Part shown: piece after piece, positions 28,119 to 34,376 of the stretch
Layout of the letters: every line of letters starts with the position of its first letter
Numbering within the stretch: the stretch's first letter is position 1
Source of the DNA: a virus
IMG/VR virus record: IMGVR_UViG_3300036715_002002
Location: 1 to 34,376 of that record
Strand: one strand, 5' to 3'
Length of the DNA: 34,376 bases
Translations under genes and position numbers: made by a program
The notes under the pieces: model-generated
Told to the model about the DNA's origin: nothing
The model's database searches: none
What the model saw: the letters and a program-made list of their open reading frames with translations, nothing else

Positions 28119-30332
28119 ATGGCCTTCCCTACAATTACACTCGCATTGATTGCGAAAAATGAAGAAAAGAATATCAATAGACTACTTGATTCAGTCGCTG
28201 GATGCTTTGATCAGATCGTGTTAGTTGATACTGGTTCAACTGATAAGACAAAAGAAATTGGTTTATCACGTGGGTGTGAAGTTTATGACTTCACATGGGT
28301 GAATTCTTTTTGTAAGGCTCGCAATTTTGCATTTTCAAAAGCTACTTGTGATTATATTTGTTGGTTAGATCTCGATGATTGCTTAAGTGACAAAGATGCT
28401 TTCATTCAGTGGAAAAACTATGCAATGGAGTTTGCTGATTGTTGGTTTAATACTTACAATTATGCTTTAGATAAAGAAAAGAAACCTATTATTTCATTTG
28501 TAAGAGAGAGAGTTTTTAAGCGCTCACTTGATCCAGTATGGCAATATGATTTACATGAAGGTATTATTATAAAGCCTGAATGGTCTAGAGACTATGCTGT
28601 TTCATGGTCTGTAAATCACATGAGAGATGAGCAAGATGTAATTGCTGATAAGTCACGTAATATAAAGATTCTTGATGATATCAAAGCTCGTGATGGGAAG
28701 TTACCAACAAGACTTAAGTTTTATTATGGCAAAGAGCTTTATGAAAATGGACAACCTCAAAAAGCAATATGGGCTTTTGAGGAGTTTTTAAAATGTGAAG
28801 ACATCGAGTTTCATGACAAGGTTTTAGCATATCAGTATGCGGCTTATTCAGCTTTTCAAAGTGCTCAAAATTTAAAACCAGAGTTACGAGAAGAAATCAT
28901 GTCTCTATTAACTCATGCTTTAAACTTTGCAATTGAAGGTATTAAGCTTGAACCGAGTCGTGCTGAGTTTTTTGTTACTTGTGGTGATATCTATTTATTC
29001 CAAGGTCAAATTCATAAAGCTATGGGCTTTTATGGAGCGGCAAAGGTTTGTATTAATCCAAAAGAGATGAGTGGTGCTTATGAAGGTGCAGTTTACTCTT
29101 TTATAGATTGCTATGGTAAAGTGCCAAGCCTTCAACTTGCTAAATGTTTATTCAATATTGGAAAGCTTGAGCAAGCAAAACTTGAAGCAAAAGAATGCTT
29201 TGATAAGTATCAAGATAATGAAGCAAAAGCGATGCTAGAAGAAATAACAAAAATTGAAAGCTTAACTAAGCTTGATAATAACCAAGTTCAGACTAATGAC
29301 ATTGTTATTACATGCCCACCACAGACCGCTTATCCTTTTGATGAAGAGCTTTATAAAACTAAAGGTCTTGGTGGTAGCGAGACAGCTTTAATTCAAATAG
29401 CAAGGCATTTACACACATTAACTGGTAAGCCTGTTAAAGTGTTTAACATGAGAGAAGACACTCTTATTGCTGAAAGTGGTGTAGAGTATATTTCAAACAA
29501 GCATTTAAATAAGTATATGAGTGAAAACTTACCACTTATTCATATTGCCTGGAGACATAACATAAAGCTAACAAGAGCTAAGACCTATTTGTGGTGTCAT
29601 GATCTAACTACTCAGACAGTTGAGAGTGTTCAAAACTTTGATAAGATTATTTGCTTATCTGAGTTTCATAAGAATTATGTTATGGCAAAACAGAATGTAT
29701 TACCTGAAAAGATATTCTTATCTCGTAATGGTATTGATCCAGTTAAATTTGATTTTATTAGAAAGCCAAAGAACAAGAATAAGATTGTTTGGATGAGTAG
29801 TCCTGACAGAGGGCTAGAACAATGCATTTTAATTGTTGATGAATTATTAAAAGTAAGACCAGAAGTTGAGCTTCATGTTTATTATGGTTTAGATAATCTT
29901 TATAAATACGGCTTAGGAGCTCTTGCTGATAAATTAAAAGCAATGATCGAAGAAAGATCTTGGATTAAGTATCATGGGTTTACTGAGCAATCTAAAATGT
30001 ATTATGATGTGAGTGATGCTATTATTTGGTTACACCCATGTAATTTTATTGAAACATTTTGCATCACTGGACTTGAGATGCTCGCACTAGGTGTTTTCCC
30101 TATTACAAGAAAGCTTGGAGCTCTTGCTAATACTTTAGCCGATGCTGAAAGTAAAGGCCAAGCTATTATGCTTGATCATAATGGTTCAAGTGAAGAAGGA
30201 AAAGCTGATTATGTAGATCAGTGTCGTTTAGTTTTAAATAATAGATTATGGGAAAATGTTAATCTTGATTTAGAAAAGCATGATTGGAAAACTATTGCTA
30301 AAGAGTGGATCTCTGAAATGGGCTTAGAATGA
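28119..30332 (+). CDS. Bifunctional glycosyltransferase: GT2, TPR and GT4-like domains
   Basis: A 737-residue protein. Residues 1-170 are a GT-A family 2 domain: TLALIAKNEEKNINRLLDSV at the start, VDTGSTD (36-42) and the metal-binding DLDD (84-87). Residues about 200-370 are helical TPR-like repeats. Residues about 395-730 form a GT-B domain with GLGGSETALIQIARHL (416-431), SRNGID (535-540) and WMSSPDRGLEQCI. The first part with TPRs resembles SunS-like and other phage GT2 proteins. Both domains keep their donor-site motifs, so it could add two sugars in turn. Position among tail genes suggests virion protein glycosylation, though host envelope modification is possible. Confidence 0.8.
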   Translation: MAFPTITLALIAKNEEKNINRLLDSVAGCFDQIVLVDTGSTDKTKEIGLSRGCEVYDFTWVNSFCKARNFAFSKATCDYICWLDLDDCLSDKDAFIQWKNYAMEFADCWFNTYNYALDKEKKPIISFVRERVFKRSLDPVWQYDLHEGIIIKPEWSRDYAVSWSVNHMRDEQDVIADKSRNIKILDDIKARDGKLPTRLKFYYGKELYENGQPQKAIWAFEEFLKCEDIEFHDKVLAYQYAAYSAFQSAQNLKPELREEIMSLLTHALNFAIEGIKLEPSRAEFFVTCGDIYLFQGQIHKAMGFYGAAKVCINPKEMSGAYEGAVYSFIDCYGKVPSLQLAKCLFNIGKLEQAKLEAKECFDKYQDNEAKAMLEEITKIESLTKLDNNQVQTNDIVITCPPQTAYPFDEELYKTKGLGGSETALIQIARHLHTLTGKPVKVFNMREDTLIAESGVEYISNKHLNKYMSENLPLIHIAWRHNIKLTRAKTYLWCHDLTTQTVESVQNFDKIICLSEFHKNYVMAKQNVLPEKIFLSRNGIDPVKFDFIRKPKNKNKIVWMSSPDRGLEQCILIVDELLKVRPEVELHVYYGLDNLYKYGLGALADKLKAMIEERSWIKYHGFTEQSKMYYDVSDAIIWLHPCNFIETFCITGLEMLALGVFPITRKLGALANTLADAESKGQAIMLDHNGSSEEGKADYVDQCRLVLNNRLWENVNLDLEKHDWKTIAKEWISEMGLE

Positions 30333-30628
30333 TCAGTTCATTAATTACACCACCTGTATATGATATTCAAGGGACACCTGATCCAACTTTTGTATATGGT
30401 GAGCCATTAGTTACTTATGGCTTAGAGAATGCAGGTAGTGCAGTTAATGGTTTTGGTTTATTGACTCGTGGGTTAATATGGCAGGTTTTGGACATTTGGT
30501 TTGATGTAGATTATTATAATAGTAATACTGTGGTTAATACGTGGTCTTCCCCTCAAGATATTAGTCCAATTACTACAACTTGGACTAATCCACAATATGG
30601 AATGCTTGGGCCTTATCCGACAATTTAA
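30329..30628 (+). CDS. Hypothetical structural protein, 99 residues
   Basis: The start overlaps the glycosyltransferase stop (ATGA). The product is low in charge, rich in Pro, Thr, Tyr and Trp, and beta-like, typical of small tail or neck proteins. No family is recognised. The adaptor gene follows after 11 nt, so a head-tail role is plausible. Confidence 0.5.
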   Translation: MISSLITPPVYDIQGTPDPTFVYGEPLVTYGLENAGSAVNGFGLLTRGLIWQVLDIWFDVDYYNSNTVVNTWSSPQDISPITTTWTNPQYGMLGPYPTI

Positions 30629-30639
30629 AAGGGGATCTT

Positions 30640-31299
30640 ATGTTAGTTTCAACGGCAATTACTTTAATTTCAAATTGGCTTGATGATACTAATCAAGGTT
30701 ATTTCACTTCACCTACAATTATTACTTGGCTTAATCTAGCACAAAGGCATGTGCAAAATGAATTATTACAAGCTGGTAACAATTGGTATTTAAAACCAGT
30801 AGAGACAACAATGGTAGTGGGCCAAGCTGATTATCTTTTACCAACGGACTTCTTACAAGAACATAGGCTAGAAGTAGTATTAAGTAATTATGGGACTACC
30901 GAAGAAGTAGTGCAAGCTATTACTCCAATTACTCTTAATCAACAAGATATGGTATCAAGACGATTAGGTAATCCAACAAACTATTATTTTAAAAAAGACC
31001 GTATGACTGTGTCACCTACTCCGCAGACTGCGAATGTTTTAAGGTTATATTACAGCCCAAAGACCATTGAGGTTAGTGCGACAACTGACTCGCTTGATAT
31101 ACCTGAGCAATTTACAGAGTACGCATGTTTGACTGCGGCTTTTGACGGTTTCATTAAAGATGACAGAGCTCCTGATAATCTTGTGCTTAAGAAAAACCGA
31201 TATGAAGAAATGATTAAAAAGATGGCCGTTGATCGCATCAATGATATTCCAAGACAAGTCGTAAATGTAATGGACTTTGATAATTACAATTTTTATTGA
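30640..31299 (+). CDS. Head-to-tail adaptor protein (P22 gp4-like)
   Basis: A 219-residue protein. It shows the order found in phage adaptors: an N-terminal helix pair with TSPTIITWLNLAQRHVQNEL, a beta part with GQADYLLPTDFLQEHRLEVV, the segment RRLGNPTNYYFKKDRMTVSP, then PEQFTEYACLTAAFDGFIKDD and a C-terminal helix. These proteins dock as a ring on the portal and form the attachment surface for the tail nozzle. The gene is next to the nozzle gene, as expected. Confidence 0.75.
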   Translation: MLVSTAITLISNWLDDTNQGYFTSPTIITWLNLAQRHVQNELLQAGNNWYLKPVETTMVVGQADYLLPTDFLQEHRLEVVLSNYGTTEEVVQAITPITLNQQDMVSRRLGNPTNYYFKKDRMTVSPTPQTANVLRLYYSPKTIEVSATTDSLDIPEQFTEYACLTAAFDGFIKDDRAPDNLVLKKNRYEEMIKKMAVDRINDIPRQVVNVMDFDNYNFY

Positions 31300-31307
31300 G
31301 GTGATAA

Positions 31308-33512
31308 GTGAGTAATCAGAAATTAAAAGTTGAGAATTACTCAAACTTTGGTGGTATTAACTCAAAGTTTTCACCGCATCTTACAACTCCTATGGAGTTT
31401 ATGGATATTAAGAATTATGATTTTCAAACTCCTGGCTCTCTTACTCAGCGTTGGGGAGCTACTCAGTACATGGGACAAACACTTGCTGGGAAAATTACAG
31501 CACTTAGTGAATATCAAAGATTAAATGGAACAAGTGTTGTGATCTGTGGATCAAGTGGCGGTCTTTGGTATGGTGCCACTACAGGGAACTTTCAAGGTAT
31601 GAGTTTCACTAACCAAGGTTCTACTATTCATTTTGGTTATTCACTAATGGGTTTTAATCCAGTTGGATATTTTAGAGCTTTGGGGTGGGGTAATGTCGGT
31701 GGCGGAATAAGTTTTAATGAATTTAATAGTGGAGTGTTTTATCAAGGTTCTTCACTTCAATATATTATGGGCATACAAAACGGTCTAGCAGGCTATACCT
31801 ACGATGTAGCTCCGCAATTACAAAGTGGAAGCTATGCTTCAATAGAGTATTTAGTTGATCGATGTTTTATTGCCGACGGTAGCAAGTTTGTTAAGTTTGA
31901 TGGCGTAACAACAACTAATGTCGGTCTACCTATTCCGATCCCAGCAAGTCTTATGTATGGTTATGATACTGGGAGCACACCTAGTATTATGGGTTTTGGT
32001 GGAACAGGTGCAGCAATATTTTATGTCAGCTATGTAAACGACAGAGGTTTTGAAAGTAACATCATGCCTGTATGTTCTGCTTTTGGGCCACAGTCTGGGC
32101 CTAGCTTTTTACCTACGACAAAGACCGGAACAATTGCTATGACTTTAATGCTTAATACGCCTTATGGTTATGGGATAAGTTCAATAAATGTTTATTCATA
32201 TTGTGTGCAAAGTGTTTATAGTACTTTAAATATTATTAATATTTGGAATGAAGACGTAGCTACTTGGAACTACCCTTTTGTTAAAATCAATTCAGTAAAT
32301 GCAAGTGGAAGCACTTTAACAGCGGTGCCAATTGGGACAACTGTAGGCGGCTTTGCTAGTGTATTTAATAATATCGGTCCATTACCAAACCCTTATATAA
32401 ATCAGTATCAACCAATGGGTTTAAGTCTTGGGCCAATAGTTCAAACTTATTACACATCAAATGACGTTGCTCATAATTTTGATACTAAAACTATTCAAGG
32501 GTATTGTAACCCTTTTCAGTCTAATTTTTATCCTCAATATCTTGCGGTATATGATAACAGGATGTTTTGTGCGGGCTTTAGTGCTTTACCAAGTACTGTA
32601 GTGTTTAGTGATGTTAAAGAGCCCGAGGGATATTTACCTTCAAACAACTTTGAAGTAAGAACTAATGATTCTGATTACATTACTTCATTAAAATCATATC
32701 AGACTAGACTTTATATATTTAAGAAAAACAGTTTTCATGTTCTTGTTGGTGATAATCCTTCAAATTTCTTTGTACAAGAAATATCAAATATCTATGGGTG
32801 CTTAAATAATAGGTGCTCAGTTTTATTTGATGACGTTATGTTATTTTTAGATCGTAAGGGCGTATTTCAATATAACGGTGCAAACTTGGTTTACGTTTCG
32901 CCAAAAGTACAACCTATATTTGATCGTATGAATTATAATTCAGCATTACTTTGCGCTTGTGGTGCTCATGATAAGTTACGTAATCAAGTTTTGTTTGCTA
33001 TTCCAGTTGATGGCTCAACAACTAATAACTTAACTGTAGTGTATGATTATGTAGCTGACAGTTGGACTACTCACTCAGGATATAATGCAAATTTGTTTGC
33101 AGAGATCCAAGGGTATAATAATACTAAGCGATTATTCTATGGTGATTACAATGGCCGAGTAAATTGGTTTAGCGCAAGCTTTTTAAGTGATAATGGCTCA
33201 GGCATTACTCTAAGTTACAAGACAAGATATTTACATGACATGGGTGATTCAGTACAAAAGCAATTTAGAAGACTTTATGTAAATGCTGATAATTTAGGTG
33301 CGACTTTATCAAGTAAGATTAATTTCTATCAAGATTATGGAACAAGTATTGTTCTTGCTACGACTTTAAACTTAGGCGCATTTCAAGAAAGAATTGATTA
33401 CGGCATAAGTGGAAAGTCTTTAGCTTATGAAATGATAAGTGTAAATACTAGTAACTCAGTGCTTAGAATACATGGGTTTACAATCGAATCAAGATTACAA
33501 AGGAAGGTTTAG
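31308..33512 (+). CDS. Tail nozzle / tail hub protein (tubular B or P22 gp10-like)
   Basis: A 734-residue protein starting with GTG a few nt after GAGGTGA. The early segment NYSNFGGINSKFSPHLTTP and the repeated beta blades with Gly/Tyr/Asn-rich turns suggest a beta-propeller protein. The region ITSLKSYQTRLYIFKKNSFH followed by VLVGDNPSNFF is a block I associate with podovirus nozzle and DNA-stabilisation proteins. It would form the hexameric nozzle under the adaptor and close the DNA channel. Length lies between P22 gp10 (472) and T7 gp12 (794). Confidence 0.75.
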   Translation: MSNQKLKVENYSNFGGINSKFSPHLTTPMEFMDIKNYDFQTPGSLTQRWGATQYMGQTLAGKITALSEYQRLNGTSVVICGSSGGLWYGATTGNFQGMSFTNQGSTIHFGYSLMGFNPVGYFRALGWGNVGGGISFNEFNSGVFYQGSSLQYIMGIQNGLAGYTYDVAPQLQSGSYASIEYLVDRCFIADGSKFVKFDGVTTTNVGLPIPIPASLMYGYDTGSTPSIMGFGGTGAAIFYVSYVNDRGFESNIMPVCSAFGPQSGPSFLPTTKTGTIAMTLMLNTPYGYGISSINVYSYCVQSVYSTLNIINIWNEDVATWNYPFVKINSVNASGSTLTAVPIGTTVGGFASVFNNIGPLPNPYINQYQPMGLSLGPIVQTYYTSNDVAHNFDTKTIQGYCNPFQSNFYPQYLAVYDNRMFCAGFSALPSTVVFSDVKEPEGYLPSNNFEVRTNDSDYITSLKSYQTRLYIFKKNSFHVLVGDNPSNFFVQEISNIYGCLNNRCSVLFDDVMLFLDRKGVFQYNGANLVYVSPKVQPIFDRMNYNSALLCACGAHDKLRNQVLFAIPVDGSTTNNLTVVYDYVADSWTTHSGYNANLFAEIQGYNNTKRLFYGDYNGRVNWFSASFLSDNGSGITLSYKTRYLHDMGDSVQKQFRRLYVNADNLGATLSSKINFYQDYGTSIVLATTLNLGAFQERIDYGISGKSLAYEMISVNTSNSVLRIHGFTIESRLQRKV

Positions 33513-33514
33513 TT

Positions 33515-33850
33515 ATGTCTCGCATGACCATACAGACCGATCTTGGTAGAATATCAGACTTGCCTACCTTGATTAAGTATACTGCACAATGCATTCAGCA
33601 ATTAAATAATATTATTAATGGGAATGTCGAGTTTGGTGATAATATTATGTCTCAAATTGTTTCTGTAGTGTTTAATACTGCTAATGTCGGCCAATATATT
33701 ACTCACGGCATGAGAAGTAAGGGTTTAAAGTTTTTTGTTGTTGATAAGTCTGTGTCTTGTGATGTGTTTCATACCGCTTCGCTTGATAATGACTCACAGA
33801 TATATTTAACCTGTACGGTAGCAACAACTGTTACAATAATTTTAATTTGA
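33515..33850 (+). CDS. Small tail-associated protein
   Basis: A 111-residue protein. An amphipathic helix (LIKYTAQCIQQLNNIINGN) is followed by beta strands ending in a hydrophobic C-terminus (TCTVATTVTIILI). A helix-then-beta layout is common for small trimeric phage structural proteins, including tail tips. It starts 2 nt after the nozzle gene. The role is by position only. Confidence 0.5.
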   Translation: MSRMTIQTDLGRISDLPTLIKYTAQCIQQLNNIINGNVEFGDNIMSQIVSVVFNTANVGQYITHGMRSKGLKFFVVDKSVSCDVFHTASLDNDSQIYLTCTVATTVTIILI

Positions 33851-33858
33851 GGTAAATT

Positions 33859-34185
33859 TTGAGCATTTATGCTGATTATATGAAAGAAGTTTATAGTAAG
33901 GAAGTCATTGAAAGTGGTAACTTCCTTATTGTTTATTCATTCACTGATGAAATTTTTTACTTAGAAGACTTTTATATAAGATCTGAATTTAGAGATAATG
34001 GTTTTGGTAAAGAGCTTATGGAAACTATAATTTCTATGGCAAAAGTTAAAGGATGTAAGAAGCTTTTAGGATCTGTGTCTTTACTATGCAAATATAAAGA
34101 TGAAAATATGGCAAAGTTTCTAAAGTTTGGTTTTAAATTAGAATCATTAGGTAGCAATATTATTTTCTTAATGAAGGATATATAA
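33859..34185 (+). CDS. GNAT-family N-acetyltransferase
   Basis: A 108-residue protein. I use the TTG start because GAGGT is 5-6 nt upstream; the first in-frame ATG is at residue 8 and lacks a ribosome site. The acetyl-CoA motif A is FYIRSEFRDNGFGKELM, with R-x-x-G-x-G at 45-50, followed by the helix and the usual FLKFGFKLES end. It is short but contains the whole CoA-binding core. Placed between tail and ejection genes, it may modify a virion protein or be ejected. The substrate is unknown. Confidence 0.75.
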   Translation: MSIYADYMKEVYSKEVIESGNFLIVYSFTDEIFYLEDFYIRSEFRDNGFGKELMETIISMAKVKGCKKLLGSVSLLCKYKDENMAKFLKFGFKLESLGSNIIFLMKDI

Positions 34186-34376
34186 ATGGGCCATGCAGTA
34201 CAAAACATAGCAAGCGCAACAAGTAATTTTAGCAATAACGTAAACCAAATTAGAAAAGATCCAGTTAGAAATGTCTTAGGTCCTATGTTTGGTGGTGCGG
34301 CTGGGGCTATGGCCGTTGATACTTATAGAGAAGGCACTAAAGAAAGTCCTGCACCTGAATCACCTGGTATAGATCA
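34186..34376 (+). CDS. Internal virion / DNA-ejection protein, N-terminal part (continues at base 1)
   Basis: The ATG lies directly after the GNAT stop. The 63 complete codons here end PESPGID. With the 11-nt terminal overlap collapsed, the frame continues into base 1 as GIDQGLSDIQKA, and the complete protein has 211 residues. If the ends were joined without collapsing the overlap, it would meet a TAG three codons after the junction. The N-terminal part holds a Gly/Ala-rich hydrophobic patch (GPMFGGAAGAMAV) that could touch membrane. Confidence 0.7.
   Translation, partial: MGHAVQNIASATSNFSNNVNQIRKDPVRNVLGPMFGGAAGAMAVDTYREGTKESPAPESPGID
34366..34376. repeat. Terminal 11-nt overlap (identical to bases 1-11)
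   Basis: GGTATAGATCA occurs at both ends of the window. Removing one copy keeps an open reading frame across the junction. This indicates a circular or circularly permuted molecule of about 34,365 bp rather than a true terminal repeat. Confidence 0.75.

Noticed and set aside
31045-31344. Leftward reading frames of 60-99 codons opposite the adaptor and nozzle genes
   Set aside because: They are antisense to well-supported genes, lack ribosome sites, and have the composition of shadows. The same applies to other long opposite-strand frames within 458-6626 and 16270-29943.

Overview
The window is a complete or nearly complete genome of a tailed phage with a short, P22/T7-like (podovirus) virion plan. 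It is AT-rich, densely packed, and carries no integrase and no rRNA or tRNA gene that I can find. The last 11 bases repeat the first 11. If one copy is removed, the gene cut by the window ends reads through the junction as a single 211-residue protein. The molecule is therefore best read as a circular map of about 34,365 bp, opened inside an internal-virion protein gene. Lipoprotein and spanin-like genes point to a Gram-negative host. I cannot name the host.

The layout has two main transcription directions. A long rightward late block runs from 16150 through the window end and on to 6806. It holds terminase small subunit, terminase large subunit in two pieces, portal, scaffold, major capsid protein, a small head protein, tail fibre, a glycosyltransferase, a head-tail adaptor, a beta-propeller tail nozzle, a GNAT acetyltransferase, five Gln/Gly-rich or glycine-zipper internal (ejection) proteins, a membrane/spanin-like cluster and an orphan DNA adenine methyltransferase. 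A strong intrinsic terminator at 7113-7149 closes it. A leftward block runs from 13996 down to about 6803 and encodes a RecT-like annealase, a RusA-like resolvase, many small proteins (several zinc ribbons, one tandem duplication, one alanine-repeat protein), a CHAP-type peptidase, a GH108 lysozyme and a LuxR-type HTH protein. A short rightward early block (14922-15515) carries a zinc-finger protein and an overlapping 48-residue ribbon-helix-helix protein. It meets a leftward pair (a second RHH-like protein and a cytidylyltransferase) at 15496-16082.

The two most unusual features are these. (1) The large terminase is split exactly between its ATPase and nuclease domains. Two intact genes, a small probable structural protein and a SAM-methyltransferase-like protein, lie between the halves, and all four genes overlap by 1-4 nt. 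All expected catalytic motifs are kept, so this looks like a working two-polypeptide motor rather than a broken gene. (2) A roughly 900-nt intergenic region at 13997-14921 contains a 600-nt, GC-richer, hairpin-rich stretch that codes for nothing. It is a candidate large structured phage RNA.

I see no DNA polymerase, primase or helicase, so replication probably relies on host enzymes plus RecT/RusA-type recombination. Several genes (GT2-TPR-GT4 glycosyltransferase, TagD-like cytidylyltransferase, methyltransferase, GNAT) suggest that the phage modifies virion proteins or host surface components.
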